NCBI RefSeq assembly: GCF_950295315.1
Contig: NC_080179.1
Coordinates: forward strand, 67,449,961 to 67,513,960
DNA length: 64,000 bases
DNA from: Erinaceus europaeus
Lineage: Eukaryota > Chordata > Mammalia > Eulipotyphla > Erinaceidae
Reading direction: 5' to 3'
A program made the position numbers and the translations under genes. Shown one piece after another: positions 44,964 to 57,400 of this stretch (its first letter is position 1; the number at the start of each line of letters is the position of its first letter). The notes below the pieces were generated by a model. That model did not search any database. It had not been told where the DNA came from and saw only the letters and a list, made by a program, of their open reading frames with translations.

Positions 44964-46803
44964 GTGGAGAGATTTTTTTATTACTGTTGGAATTTCTGCT
45001 CTAGCGATTGACCTGTTAAGTTTATCTACTTCCTCTTGTGTCAAGGTGGTAGTTGGTGTCCATTTCTTCTAATTTATTTCCATGTAGGTGTCCATAGTAG
45101 TCTTGCATGATCTTTTGTATCTCTGCATCATCTGTTGTAATATCTCATCTGTCATTTTTGAGTAGTTTTATCATAGCTTTCTCTCTTTTTCTCCTAGTGA
45201 GCATAGCTATTGGCTTATCTGTTTTATTTAGGCTTTGAAAGAACCAGTTTTTGGTTTCATTTGTGTTCCTAATGGTACCTTTCTTTTTTTTTATTGATTT
45301 CTCCTCTGATTTTAACAATTTCCTGTCTCCTGCTGACTGCTGGATCTCTTTGTTGCTCCATTTCTAGTTGGTTCAGTTGGGTTGTTAGATAGTTTACTAG
45401 TGATTTATCTCCTTTATTAATGTCGGCCTGTATTGCTGTGAACTTCCCTCTCAGGGCTGCTTTTGCTGCATCTCATGTGGTCTGGTAATTTGATTCTTCA
45501 TTTTCATTGGTACTGAGATAATTTTTAGTTTCTTTTTGATCTCTTCAGTGACCCATGTATTGTTCAGAAGCATGTTGTTTAATCTTGAGACTCTGAGGCA
45601 GTTTCTTTTCTTTCTTTCTTTTTTTTTTTTTTTTTTTTGTTGATTTCTAGCTTCATACCATCATGATCTGAGAAGATGCATTTTACAATTTTAATATTTA
45701 CATATTTGTTTAGACTATCTTTGTGGCCCAGCATATGGTCCACCATTATGAATGTTTCATGTATACTTAAGAAGAATGTTTATTTCTTTCTTTTGATATG
45801 GAAAGATTAGGTCTATTTTGTCCGTGGCTTTATTTAAGAACACTATTTCCATAATGATTTTTATGTCCAGATGACCTATCTCTTTCTCTGAGTAGTGTGT
45901 TAAGATCTCCTACTATGACTGTGTTGCTGTCAATGTCTCCCTTACATTCAGTGAGTATTTGTTTTATATATGTGCATGCACCCAAACTTGGGAATGTCTT
46001 CTTGTTTGATTAATCCATGAACCATTATGTGGTATCCCTCTCTGTCTCTGCTTACTTTTTCTGCCTGAAAGTCTATTATCTGAAAACAGAATAGCTGTCC
46101 CTGCACTTTTTTCTGAATTACTAGTTTGGAACATCTTGTTCCAGCCTCTTAAATTCAGCTTCTGTTTGTCTTTTCTTTTGATGTGTGTTTCCTGAATTCA
46201 GATAATGGATAGATCCTGTTCTTTAATCCAACTAGCTATTCTGAGTCTTTTGAGTGGTGAATATTTGGTTTACTTAAGATTCTTACTTATTTTTGCTTTG
46301 AGTCTGTTTTAAGTTGTGAATTCGTTGCCCATTTGTTTCTTTCTGTCATTTTGTGTGGATGGGTGTCTCTGACAAGTTTCTTGCTGATGTCTCTTGTACT
46401 TTCTGTAAATCTCTGTTCCTTATTTTGTATTGTGGTTGACATAAGTGTAATAACTAGCATAATGTTCCTAGTTTTTTTAAGTTGGTCTTGATTAACTAAT
46501 ATTTGATAGAACTGCCTTGTCTACTAATTAATTCTCTCCCCTTTCTTTTTTTTTGTTCTTCCCTTTTTATTAGTGTATTCTTAATTCTAGTCTGTTGCTG
46601 TTCACCTTGCTAGAATATATATTACTTTGCTTCCTCTTTTATTGTGAGACTCCATTTGGTAAGGAATATAAGGTGGGGCTGATGATGGCAAGTTCCTTTA
46701 GCTTTTGGATATTTGAGAAGACCTTTATTTCTCCTTCATATTTGAAAGATAATCTTTCAGAATACAAGATCTGTGACTGTAATTCCTGCTTTTTTAGTAT
46801 TTT

Positions 46804-47116
46804 TTTTAAGTAAATTTCTTTTTCTTCTTTTTTTTTTAATAGTTATTTTATTTATTTACTCCCTTTTGTTGCCCTTGTTGTTTTATTGTTGTAGTTATTA
46901 TTGTTGTTGTCGTTGTTGGATAGGACAGAGAGAAATGGAGAGAGGAGGGGAAGACAGAAAGGGGGAGAGAAAGATAGACACCTGCAAACCTGCTTCACCG
47001 CCTGTGAAGCGACTCCCCTGCAGGTGGGGAGCCGGGGTTCGAACCGGGATCCTTATGCCAGTCCTTGTGCTTTGCACCACCTGCGCTTAACCCGCTGCGC
47101 TACAGCCCGACTCCCT
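46804..47116 (-). repeat. tRNA-SINE family A, well preserved, TSD
   Basis: Nested in L1 ORF1. TSD cttttttagtatttt / cttttagtatttt (46789-46803, 47117-47129). Shares diagnostic bases (gctacagcccgactccc, ggagccggggttcgaacc) with 60270-60571. Confidence 0.93.
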
Positions 47117-47315
47117 CTTTTAGTATTTTGAATATGTTATTCCACATTGTCCTTGCCTGTAGGGCTTGTGAAGAGAAGTCTGATGAAAGCCCTATAACTC
47201 TACCTTTGTATGGAACTTCTTTCTTTTCTCTAGCAGCCTGCAAAATTTTTTCCTTGTTATTGAGTTTTGATATGTTTACAGGGATGTGCCTTGCTGTTGG
47301 TTGTTTTGCACTCAT
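47100..47315 (-). pseudogene. L1 ORF1 C-terminal domain remnant
   Basis: Minus-strand residues NNKEKILQAAREKKEVPYKG, GLSSDFSSQALQART and MWNNIFKILKE match the C-terminal domain of L1 ORF1p (human: KERILKAAREK, LSADFSAETLQAR). The frame is terminated by the SINE. Confidence 0.88.
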
Positions 47316-47859
47316 GTACCTGAGTGTTCACTCTGCCTCTTGAATGAATATGTTCTGAAGATTGCCTCGGTGAGGAAAATTCTCAGCTAGAATTTCCCTG
47401 AATATGGCCTCTGTTCCTTTCACCCTGTCCTCTTCCTCAGGAATTCCTATCACTCTTACATTCGACCTTTTGATGGAGTCTGCAATCTCACAGTTACTTC
47501 ATTCATTCTAAACCTTTGCTCTCCTTCATCTTTAAATTGAAAGAGTGGGCTAACTGTACCTTTTGGCTTAGATATTCTTTCCTTATTCTGCTTGAGTGAG
47601 TCTACTTCCTAAACCTTCTAACTGAGTTTGTACTGCATTCAAAGTGTCTTTCACTCTCTACAGTTCTTTTTTGAAATTTTTCTTTCGTGCTTCCTAACTC
47701 TTCATGTTTTCTAGTTTCTTAAAAAACTTGGTTTGCAACTCTTCTTTTGTGTTTCTAACTCTTTAGTGAAATATTCTTTCGACTCTTGAATATGATTCTC
47801 CATATTATGCTTAGATTCTTGAAGAGTACTCAGAATGAGCTTTCTGTAGTCTTTCTCTT

Positions 47860-48158
47860 TTTTTCTTTTTTTTCTTTATTTATTTAATATTTATTTATTT
47901 ATTCCCTTTTGTTGCCCTAGTTGTTTTATTGTTGTAGTTATTATTGTTGTCGTTGTTGTTGGATAGGACAGAGAGAAATGGAGAGAGGAGGGGAAGACAG
48001 AGAGAGGGAGAGAAAGACAGACACCCACAGACCTGCTTCACTGCCTGTGAAGTGATGCCCCTGTAGGTGGGGAGCCAGGGGCTTGAACCGGGATCCTTAG
48101 CCGGTCCTTGCACTTTGTGCCACGTGCACTTAACCCGCTGCGCTACCGCCTGACTCCC
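47860..48158 (-). repeat. tRNA-SINE family A, 13-bp TSD
   Basis: Minus-strand copy in L1 between perfect tagtctttctctt repeats (47847-47859, 48159-48171). Confidence 0.94.
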
Positions 48159-49129
48159 TAGTCTTTCTCTTAAAGTCCCTCTACATCTGCATTTTTTTTT
48201 TTGAGTCTTTCTGTTTCATTTCTAACTTTCTGATTTGGCATGTTTGGTGGTTTGTTTCTGCAGTATTTCTGTTTACACATTTATTGTGCTTGTTATTACT
48301 GGCAAGCAAGTGGTGCTATTTTGTGATCTTTGGCCTTCTCTTTGTTTATATGTTGTGTGGTGGAGGGGTGGGTCTGGGGTTAGGTTTTTTTTATAGTTTC
48401 CTTGAGCTGTTTTGTGTTCCATGTGATGTGTGTATATAGTCTCTCCGTATAGTTTTTATCTGAAACCAAGCCTCAGGCTTTTGCTGCTGAGTTGCAGCTG
48501 TGTTCATAGAAGCAGAGCTCACTTTACTGTTTAACGGATGCCAGATGTAACAGATTACTTTGTGTTTTGATGAGAGACTAGACTTCTTTTGGTCACAAAT
48601 ACTCCGTGCTTTTTTGGTGTGTCCTTGCCTGTAATTCAGTATGGTAGCATCCCTGAGGTCATGGATTATAAGATCATAAATTCCCTTTTCTCAACACCAG
48701 CACTGTGTGTTTCTTTGACTACTTGATGTATGTGGAGCAAAAATGATGCTGTGCTCTTCTGGAACTCTAAATCCTTTGTGTCTGGCTTCAGTCACATGCC
48801 CCTTCTCACCTCAAACACGCACATGGGAACCCATCTGAGGCTGTAGTGTTTCTGCAGATGTCTTAGCTACAGTTGGTGAGTTTTGTTAAGTTGGCTAGTT
48901 GTAGATATTTGTTGTTTAGGGGAAATGGGTTCTGTTTCCTGATACTCCATAGCCATGCCCCTTAAAGGAATTTCTTAATTAGGTTTTATTTTTAACATGG
49001 TAAGATGCCGTTTGTGGTTTTAATGGTTAGATTAATGTGATTTGTGAAATTTAAAACATCTGTGGGAAATATATTGAATGACAATTTTAGTATTTCATGT
49101 AAAATACAACTCTGTAAAAGTCATTAATA

Positions 49130-49312
49130 GGGCAGGGATAGATAGCATAATGGTTATGCAAACAGACTCTCTTGCCTGGGGCTCCGAAGTCCCAGGTTCA
49201 GTCCCCTGCACCACAGTAAGCCAGAGGTGTGCAGTGCTCTGATGTTTATCTCTGTGTCTTTCTCTCTCTCTGCATCTCTCTCAAAAATAAAATAAATAAC
49301 TAAAATAATTGC
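49130..49312 (+). repeat. tRNA-SINE family C, full length
   Basis: Head gatagcataatggttatgca, B box caggttcagtcccc, cagaggtgtgcagtgctctg, CT body, (AAAT)n tail. Confidence 0.85.
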
Positions 49313-49344
49313 TCTGTTTTAAAAAATCCATTAATAATGCATAA

Positions 49345-49509
49345 GTACTATGAAAGGTTTGATATTATTAGAGAGCTTGAAAAGAGCTCAGTCAGTACAG
49401 GACACACTTCACTATGCATGAGGACCTGGGTTTGGAGCCTCAGCCACCACATGGGAGCACCATTCAACGGGGAAGCTTTAGGAACAGTGGAACAGTACTG
49501 TGATATCTT

Positions 49510-49545
<36 letters not shown>

Positions 49546-49550
49546 TCTTA
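49345..49550 (+). repeat. tRNA-SINE family B, old, with (CT)n
   Basis: 'cacttcactatgcatgagga', degraded B box, 'gaacagtggaacagtactgt', then an expanded CT run (49513-49541). Confidence 0.65.
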
Positions 49551-49559
49551 CGTTAGTTC

Positions 49560-49711
49560 TTTAGGCATACAAAGTCTGTTCTTTTAACATGCTGAGATAT
49601 CTACACAGGTCTCACCTTAGAATATCTTTGTTATCTTTGTTACAATAGTTCCCTCCCCCTTCCTTTTTTATTAGTCTTGACTAGATGAATTGATTTTTAC
49701 CTCGCTAGCAG

Positions 49712-49784
<73 letters not shown>

Positions 49785-51035
49785 TTGGTGAAGTTAAAGG
49801 AGGTACAGAGAGGTTTTCTAGGTTTGGTAATAGCTCTGTGCTGCTATAGGCACAATATATGTCCTATAAAAATGGCTTCTCTGTGTATTCTTTGAGTTGT
49901 TCCCACTGTCTCTGCCGCTCTAAACCTGAGGGTAATAGTCTACTGACAAATCAGCATTATTCCTGTTAAGTGTAATTGGGGGTTGGGGAAGGCCTGTGGC
50001 AATATAAGATTTGTAACATGCTTTCAGGCATATATTTTGCCATCATTTCTATGATCTACAATGAAGGATTCTTTGCTAGTATATTTCTTTAAGAGTGCTT
50101 CTTTTTGCTTACATTTGTGTGATTCCTTTTACATCTCAATTGTTTTTGCCTATTTTAGTTTTTGTGGTTATTTCTGAATTGTAATATTGCTAAATATGTA
50201 ATGCATTGTTTTCTCCACAAAGGATAGAAATGAAAGAGGAAGGGAAATGGAAATCGAAATGGGTAGAGAAAAAAACAAAGAGAAAGTGAATAAAGAAATC
50301 AACTCTAGGATTAATTCTTGATCCAGAAAGCCAAGAACTCCTGAAAGACATTGTAAATAATAAGCAAAGATTTATTATGAGCTGACCAAGTATGGGAATG
50401 AAGTATTTATTGCAAAGATATAAACAGCACAGTGGAGATTAAACATTAAGAGAAGTACATTAAGGACTAGAAAAGATTTAAGTGATCAGAATGAATAAAT
50501 TAAACCAAAGGGAAAACAAAGTGAATAGAGGTGTGTATATTAAGGAAATTATAAGTAAAAAACCAAAATAATAAACAGTTTAATATTAAATTTAATAACC
50601 CATAACATAGGTGGCAATTTGAATCTATATTTCAAGAGCACTGCAAAGGTTAGTGGAAACTAACTTAGAATTGCCAGTACTGAGATATCTTCATAAAACT
50701 ACTAACGAAAACTGAAGAATAATCAAGTAACTAATAAAAGGAAGAAACAGTCATTCTTATCCATTATTTATACATATGAAATTTTAGTGCCAGATGATGG
50801 TATAATACTATAAACAAGATCTTATAAAAGAAAAAATGATTTGTATTTTAAATTTAGTCAGTCTATGTTGACGTAAAAACTAAAGACAGTTTTAACTTGC
50901 ATAAAATTGTTTCAAGTATGCCTTCTTGGGAAAAAAATTCACAAAAGTAACAAATGCTAATCAAAAGAAAATAACTAGAAAAATTACTGCAAAAAAGATG
51001 AACAGTAAGCATTGGAAGGATTTAATTTAAAATAA
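49560..51035. other. Unique DNA
   Basis: Besides the AC/GT palindrome at 49715-49780, nothing recognised; 50200-51030 is very AT-rich. Confidence 0.4.
49715..49780. repeat. (AC)17(GT)16 palindromic microsatellite
   Basis: An alternating AC tract switches at 49748/49749 to GT, giving a spacer-less inverted repeat with arms of at least 32 bases. Such purine-pyrimidine alternation favours Z-DNA and a cruciform. Confidence 0.97.
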
Positions 51036-51047
51036 AGAACAAAAGCT

Positions 51048-51285
51048 GGGGGCCAGGTGGTGGTGCACTTGGTTGAGCGCACATGTTACAGTGTGCAAGG
51101 ACCCAGGTTCGAGCCCCTGGTCCCCATCTGCAGGGAGAAAGCTTCACAAGTGGTGAGGCAGTGCTGCTGGTGTCTCTCTGTCTCTCTGTCTCTCCCTCTC
51201 TATCACCCCCTTCCCTCTCAATTTCTGACTGTCTCTATCCAACAGATAAAGATTTTTTAAAAAATTTAAAAAAAGGGAAAAAAAG
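51048..51285 (+). repeat. tRNA-SINE family B, near consensus
   Basis: Plus strand: head ggccaggtggtggtgcactt, B box caggttcgagcccctgg, body, CT run, 'ctgtctctatccaacagata' tail. Short TSD-like caaaagc on both sides. Confidence 0.9.
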
Positions 51286-52086
51286 CAAAAGCAGGTATGG
51301 CAATTAAGGACCAAAATATATACCCTGTACTCATTATTAGAAATAATATACTGCCTTAATCTATTTTCAGTTGGGTTTTTAAACTAATTTTCTTGGGTTT
51401 TGATATAACCTTGGTTTGGAAAACTTTAAATATTTAGCCATACAATTCCTTTCCTCTTCAAGATGTTAACATATCTTACCTCCAAAGTATCAACATGCTT
51501 CTACTAATGTACATTAAATAACATGCAACCTATTTCTATTTTCCTGCTTGAGGATTCTTAGTCTGAGGCCAATTACTTGTCTTTATTTGACCTTTCATGT
51601 TACCTATTTTGTTTCTTCATTTACCCTATGAGAAAGAAAGAGAGAGAGAGAGAGGTGTCAGTATTTTCCATTCATACAAGTTCTTTGTTTCTTATAGGGC
51701 TGGTTTAATGTTAGTGAATTCTTTTACCTATTATTTATCATATAACTTCTTCAACACTCCTTCAAATCTGAGTGTTAACTATGCTGAGTAGAATGTTCTT
51801 GGATAAAAGTCTCTTACTTCAATTTTTTTTTTTAATATGACCTGTAAATCCTTTCTATCCTTTAGATTTTTTTTTGTTAAAGCTATTAATAGGTGACTCT
51901 TTGCTTTCTTTAGCTACTTTTATAATTCTCTCTTCATCTTTGATCCTCACTATTTTAATTTTATGTGCCTTGGTGAAGCTTACATTTAGATTTATTTTGT
52001 TTTAGAATTATTAGAGCTTCTTGTACCTATTATTGTTCTGTCTCCTTCATTTGGTGAAATTTTCTGGCTTTCAGCTAATACCTCAA

Positions 52087-52088
<2 letters not shown>

Positions 52089-52130
<42 letters not shown>
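52089..52130. repeat. (CTGT)n microsatellite
   Basis: About eight CTGT units then a CT run, at the tail end of the next SINE. Confidence 0.95.
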
Positions 52131-52131
<1 letters not shown>

Positions 52132-52401
52132 GGTACTTCCAGGGTTATTGCTGGGGCTCAGTGCTTGCCGTATAAATCCACTGCTTCTGCAAGCCCTTTT
52201 TTCCATCTTATTGGATAGGATAGGGAGAAATTGAGAGGAGGGAAAGATAGAGAAGGAGAAAGATAGACACCTGCACACCTGCTGCACTGCTCATGAATTA
52301 GACCCCCTGAAGGTGGGGAGCTGGGGGCTTATACCCAGATCCTTGTGCTGGCCCTTGCACTTCATATTCTGTGTGCTGAACTGGGTGTTCCAATGCCTGA
52401 C
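52130..52401 (-). repeat. tRNA-SINE family A, long form, old
   Basis: 3' module (ccagggttattgctggggct), no TTG linker, body and diverged head (gtgttccaatgcctgaca). Confidence 0.8.
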
Positions 52402-52603
52402 ACTCTCCCCATTTTCTTCTGGCATCTCTATGATATAAATATTGTTCTTCTTTTTATTTTCCTATAACTTTTATACGATCTTCATGTTTTTAAATTCTCT
52501 TTTCTTTTACATTTTAAAAATGGTTCCCTCCAGCTCACACTGAACTTGTAGTTCATTTTTTCTATTAGTATTTTCTGCAATGTATTTTTAGCTCAATTAT
52601 TAT

Positions 52604-52928
52604 TATTATTGCCTCCAGGGTTATTGCTGGGGCTCAGTGCTTGCACCATGAATCCACTGCTCCTAGAGGCCATTTTTCCCCCTTTTGTTGCCCGTGTTAT
52701 TGTAGCCCTGTTGTGGTTATTGTTGTTGTTGTTGATGTTGTTCGTTGTTGGATAGGACAGAGAGAAATGAAGAGAGGAGGGGAAGACAGAGAGGGGGAAA
52801 GAAAGACATCTACAGACCTGCTTCGCTCCTGCGAAGCAACCTCCTGCAGGTAGAGAGCCAGGGGTCGAACCGGGATCCCTATGCTGGTCCTTGCGCTCGC
52901 CCAACCCACTGCACTACTGCCCGACCCC
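52604..52928 (-). repeat. tRNA-SINE family A, long form, TSD
   Basis: Complete copy with TSD caattattat (52594-52603, 52929-52938). A few head bases are missing near 'cgctcgcccaaccc'. Confidence 0.9.
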
Positions 52929-53229
52929 CAATTATTATATTTTTTTATCTGATTTCTGTTATAACTTCTGTCATACAGTGTCTGACTTTGGAGTTCTCTT
53001 CTGTTGGATTTCTCAGTTCAGTGAGCATCTTTACAACCATAGCTTTGGAGTTCAGCTTGGGAAAATTTTATAACTATTGAATTTGAGGTTTTCTTAAAGC
53101 AACTGTTTTAGCCCATCAGTATAATACAAATGCTTGGTTGAAGCAACAGCACAAAGATTGAGTCAGTTTGGGTAATGATAAGAAGTTTGAGTTTGCAAGT
53201 ACTCAGAGGAACTGATTACAGCAGACTTT

Positions 53230-53650
53230 GTTTCTCAGACTTCTGCCTGAGAGTGAGATCATCCCATATTCGTCCTTCTGTTTCTGACTTATTTCACTTA
53301 ATATGATTTTTTTTCAAGGTCCATCCAAGATCGGCTGAAAACAGTGAAGTCACCATTTTTTATAGCTGAGTCGTATTCTATTGTGTATGTATACCACAAC
53401 TTGCTCAGCCACTCATCTGTTGTTAGACACCTGGATTGCTTCCAGGTTTTGGCTATTACAAATTGTGCTGCTAATAATATATGTGTACACAGATCTTTTT
53501 GGATGGGTGTGTTGGGTTCCTTAGGATATATCTACCCAGGAGAGGAATTGCTGGATCGATCATAGGGTAGGCCCATTTCTAGCCTTCTGAGAGTTCTCCA
53601 GACTGTTCTCTACAGAAGTTGGACCAAATTACAATCCCACCAGGAGTAAT
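53230..53650 (-). mobile_element. L1 ORF2 C-terminal fragment
   Basis: Minus-strand match to the ORF2 end at 62990-63400 (gattgcttccaggttttggc, ttctagccttctgagagt). Truncated on both sides; no 3' UTR. Confidence 0.8.
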
Positions 53651-53654
53651 TTTT

Positions 53655-53712
53655 TTTTCCAATACTCAGCTCTGGCATATGGTGCAGAGGACTAAACCTG
53701 AGACCTCTTTGA
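53655..53712 (-). repeat. Family C SINE scrap
   Basis: T run then 'tactcagctctggcatatgg' and a partial B box, replacing the L1 sequence at this end. Confidence 0.6.
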
Positions 53713-53960
53713 AATATTTAATGAGGTTCTTTCTACTTTTTACAAGACACTATTCTAGATACTTGAAATTGATGAACAAATCAGAGATTCTAATCCTGAT
53801 GAGGTTAGTATTCCAGTAGTAAAAGATAGATATAAATAGTTATAAAACTGTTGCAGTAAGTCAATAATGTAGTATGTCAGAAGATGATATATCTTTATGG
53901 CAATAAGCAAATAAAATGTGGTATGTTGGACTTGAAGTGGTGAGGGGGTCTGGAGGAGAT
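53705..53960 (+). repeat. L2-like ancient repeat
   Basis: 'gacactattctagatacttg', 'gatgaacaaatcagag', 'gttagtattccagtag', then 'tagtatgtcagaagatgata': motif order of the L2 3' end, strongly diverged. Confidence 0.6.
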
Positions 53961-53964
53961 ATAT

Positions 53965-54315
53965 TATGTGGATTTGGATCCTCAAAAAAAGGTCAATTAA
54001 AAATTATCTATTATTTGGGATAGAGTGATAGTTACTAGCCTTTTGTCTGTTGTATGGCATGTAAAGAGAAGGATTCGGAAAGCCTTGATGTCCTTTGGAA
54101 TTTGTCATAGTAGAGAAAGGGCAAAATCTGAAAAAAAAAAAAAAAATTAACCTTACCGTAATTACTACTGTTAAAACAAAGAAATTGGCAAAGAATGGGG
54201 TTTTGAAAAAACTGGGAGATAGTTTGGAAATACTACTTGCCTTAGACTAGTGGAAGTAGTAAGAATTAGGTGAAGTTTGGATTTATGACAGAGGGACTTA
54301 AGAAAAATAAGATGG
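53965..54315. other. Unique DNA
   Basis: Nothing recognised apart from an A run at 54131-54147. Confidence 0.4.
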
Positions 54316-54319
54316 GCAG

Positions 54320-54825
54320 AGAGGGAGAGGTTGAGAGCTCACCCAGAAGACCTCACACTTCACCATGCATGAGGACTCAGGTGCAAATCAATAGCCTGCC
54401 ATAGGGAGCGTCTACACTTGGGAAACTTCTCAAGCAACAGAACAGTGCTGTGATGCCTCTCTCTCTTTTTTTTAAATATTTATTTATTTCCTTTTGTTGC
54501 CCTTGTTGTTTTATTGTTGTAGTTATTATTGTTGTTGTTATTGATGTTGTTGTTGGATAGGACAGAGAGAAATGGAGAGAGGAGGGGAAGACAGAGGGGG
54601 AGAGAAAGATAGACACCTGCAGACCTGCTTCACCACCTGTGAAGCAACACCCCCCCCCCCCACAGGTGGGGAGCCGGGGGCTCCAACCGAGATCCTTATG
54701 CTGGACCTTGGGCTTTGCGCCCCGTGCGCTTAACCAGCTGTGTTACTCCCGATTCCTCTCTTTTCTGTGTCTCTCCTTCTCTGCCCCTCCCCCCATATTA
54801 AAAATAAAAACAAAAAATCAGTCTG
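54320..54825 (+). repeat. tRNA-SINE family B, interrupted
   Basis: Front half 54320-54470 (cttcaccatgcatgaggact, 'gaacagtgctgtgatgcctc') and back half 54755-54825, split by a family-A SINE. Confidence 0.7.
54471..54754 (-). repeat. tRNA-SINE family A nested in family B
   Basis: Minus-strand copy with TSD cctctctctcttttt / cctctctttt. A C run (54649-54661) replaces the normal 'cccctgcagg'. Confidence 0.9.
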
Positions 54826-54829
54826 CCTG

Positions 54830-55138
54830 GAGCAGAAGAAATGTACATGTGTGGGTCCCAGCAAAAGTTCTGATATTAAAAGAAAAAGATGTGAAATCAT
54901 CTAGAAGAATCAGTTAGAAAATGTATTCTGTGATTGCCCAGCATCATTACTAGAGGCCACCTGAGTGGCCTGCTTTCTTTGTGAATTGAAAGTTGAAACC
55001 AGTTTTCTTCCTATAGCAGGTACAGGTCTTATCTGACCTAAGGAGATAGATCCCTATGGTCTTATGGAAAGGCTCCCCTGCTAATTGAAAGAGTAAGTTA
55101 TAAAACACTATGTTTACAAAAATGTTTTCTTCTAAATA
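54830..55138. other. Unique DNA
   Basis: No recognised feature. Confidence 0.4.
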
Positions 55139-55139
55139 A

Positions 55140-55300
55140 CTTCAGAACTGGATAGATGTGTTAGAGTACCAATTTGCATGCCTGAGGCCCCAGAGATGGC
55201 AAGTTCCATCCCCAGCACCTTCTTACACCAGAACTGAGCAGTGCTCTGATGTCTCTTACTCACGCTGTCTCGTAATAAATTAATCACTCTTTAAGAAAAA
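55140..55300 (+). repeat. tRNA-SINE family C, diverged
   Basis: 'tgcatgcctgaggccccaga', B-box region, 'cagaactgagcagtgctctg', short CT part. Confidence 0.7.
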
Positions 55301-56300
55301 ATAAATTATAAAGGAGTTACATGCATGGTTCTCTTTATATTTTATGCACACAGCTTGTTTCTTCATGTTTTAGCTAAACATGGCTTTCATGTGATCATTC
55401 TAAGCAAATGTGCAAGTATCAAATGATCTTGAACAAATCATGCCTGTTATTTTTAGTGTATTAGCAGATGGCAAATATAAGATAGGCTTCAATCATAAAA
55501 GTAAAATGACAAGATGGTAATATTATTTTAAAGACAGGGATGCATCTAAGAATTTTTAAATAAAGTTTAAAATATACAATTTAAGAAAGTAAACATAGCA
55601 CTTATTTTAAACTCAATATAATATGTAAAACTGTTCACATAAATCATATGTGTTGTTTAGCATTTGTTTACCTAAAAATTTTAAAGAACTTTGTGAAGCT
55701 ATAAAATGAATGCTTAAAAGGCATCAAAAGAAAGATGGATTATCAGCCAGATTTTTTAACATCGAGTGAATATAGTTTACCAAAGAACATACAGAGGAAA
55801 AGAAACTGTTGGAAATGAAGAGGGAAATATCAAAGGATGAATCAAACATATATAAAACCATGAATAATGAATAAGCTATAATCAAGAGCAGAGAAAGAGA
55901 GTAAGAAACGCAGAAGAAATGCATGCACACATGACATGTCATCTGATCGAGCATATTAACTTGAGCCACTGTTTAAATTCTTTTAATAAACCATTCCTAG
56001 GAAATATGGACAAATCCAGAAACAATTCCGCTATAAGAATTTTTATCACTAGATACTAAATTATTCACTATTGGGCACTACTAGGTGTGCTACCTGGTTA
56101 CTGGATATACTGAAAACAATTATACTGAAACAAATCTACTGAATTATACTGAAAACAATTATATGCTCACCATAGATTTTAGTCATTGCCCTGACTCAGA
56201 ACAAATTTATGTTTAATTCATAGTTATGTATATGCATGAATAAAAAGATATAATTTATCTTATAAGTATGGAGTAGTATATTACTTTTCTGAGTATAGGT
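55300..56300. other. Unique AT-rich DNA
   Basis: Contains a small duplication of 'atactgaaaacaatta' (about 56108 and 56148). Nothing else recognised. Confidence 0.4.
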
Positions 56301-56317
56301 CTATGATTATACTCTTA

Positions 56318-56493
56318 TTTTTTTCTTTATTGGGGGGGATTAATGGTTTACAGTCAACAGTAAAATATAGTAGTTTGTACATGTGTAACATTTCTTACTT
56401 TTCCACATAACTTTTCAACTCCCACTAGCTCCTCCTCTGCCATCATGTTCCGGGACCTGATCCCCCACCCCAGAGTCTTTTCATGTGTTGTAA
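56318..56493 (-). mobile_element. L1 3' end, type II, 13-bp TSD
   Basis: 176 bp of type-II 3' UTR on the minus strand (ctttattgggggggattaat) between perfect gattatactctta repeats (56305-56317, 56494-56506). Confidence 0.92.
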
Positions 56494-56690
56494 GATTATA
56501 CTCTTAAAATGTTAAAAAAAAAAAAAAAGAAAATCTGAAATAAACTTTCCTTTTCCCCTTACTGAACATTTTAAAATCTTTTATTGAGTCTGTAGTTCTG
56601 TCCCTGTACTCTGTATTCGGTTCCATTGATATGGGTCTTTATCTTTTACTCCTTTGTTGTTCTTGTTTAGCTTTGCTTCACTTTTCTTTT

Positions 56691-56986
56691 CTTTTTTTTT
56701 TTTTTTAATATTTATTTATTCATTTTCCCTTTGTTTTTGCCCTTGTTGTTTTACTGTTGTAGTTATTATTGTTGTTATTGATGTCTTCGTTGTAGGATAG
56801 GACGGAGAGAAATGGAGAGAGGAGGGGGAGACAGAGAGGGAAGAGAAAGACACCTGCAGACCTGCTTCACCGCTTGTGAACCGACTCCCCTGCAGGTGGG
56901 GAGCCGGGGGCTTGAACCGGGATCCTCTCGACGGTCATTGTGCTTTGCGCCACCTGCGCTTAACCGCTGTGCTACCGCCCGACTCC
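56691..56986 (-). repeat. tRNA-SINE family A, 15-bp TSD
   Basis: Minus-strand copy, TSD cttcacttttctttt / cttcactttgctttt (56676-56690, 56987-57001). Head and body near consensus. Confidence 0.93.
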
Positions 56987-57179
56987 CTTCACTTTGCTTT
57001 TCATTCGGGCCAGTTTCACTGTCCCCTTTGAAGATAAGCAAATCTATATTTGAACAAGATGGCCTCCATTTGTCAGGAAGAAGCTATATGGAAACCTCTC
57101 TTCACCAGGAGTCAGACAGAAAACTAGTCTAAGCTTCAACTAAACTGTTGCAATCTTGTTCCAGACAGGTATTCATTTT

Positions 57180-57400
57180 TAAAACAGTGAGATAGAGCTC
57201 AGTTTTTATGATAATACAGATGCTTGGCAGAAAAAGATAGGAAGAGGGATGAAAGCAGAAGACAGTAGCATGGGTTCAGGCCTCATGTCCCACTTGCAAG
57301 GAGGGAGACTTGGGCGTAGTAAAGTAGTGCTGCGGATATCTCTCTGTCTCCTCCCCTCCTCCTCCCCTCTTGATTTCTCTGTCTATATCCAATAAATAAA
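57180..57400 (+). repeat. tRNA-SINE family B, old
   Basis: Degraded head; 'gggttcaggcctcatgtccc', CT body, 'ctatatccaataaataaata' tail. Confidence 0.65.

Larger units (their letters stand above)
44780..48965 (-). mobile_element. L1 5' half: 5' UTR, ORF1 and ORF2 to the RT start
   Basis: Minus-strand L1 from a putative 5' end (aaggggcatggctatggag at about 48970-48952) through a 5' UTR, ORF1 (about 47850-46650) and the ORF2 endonuclease/early RT region (to 44780). Catalytic RT and 3' parts are absent. Three SINEs are inserted. Reading frames are broken throughout. Confidence 0.82.
51560..53065 (-). mobile_element. Old L1 fragment, ORF1 region, with two SINEs
   Basis: Minus-strand ORF1 remnants. 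'ttatgtgccttggtgaagct' (about 51960-51980) and 'gatataaatattgttcttc' match the antisense of the ORF1 RNA-binding region in old mammalian L1s. Split by SINEs at 52130 and 52604. No usable frame. Confidence 0.65.
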
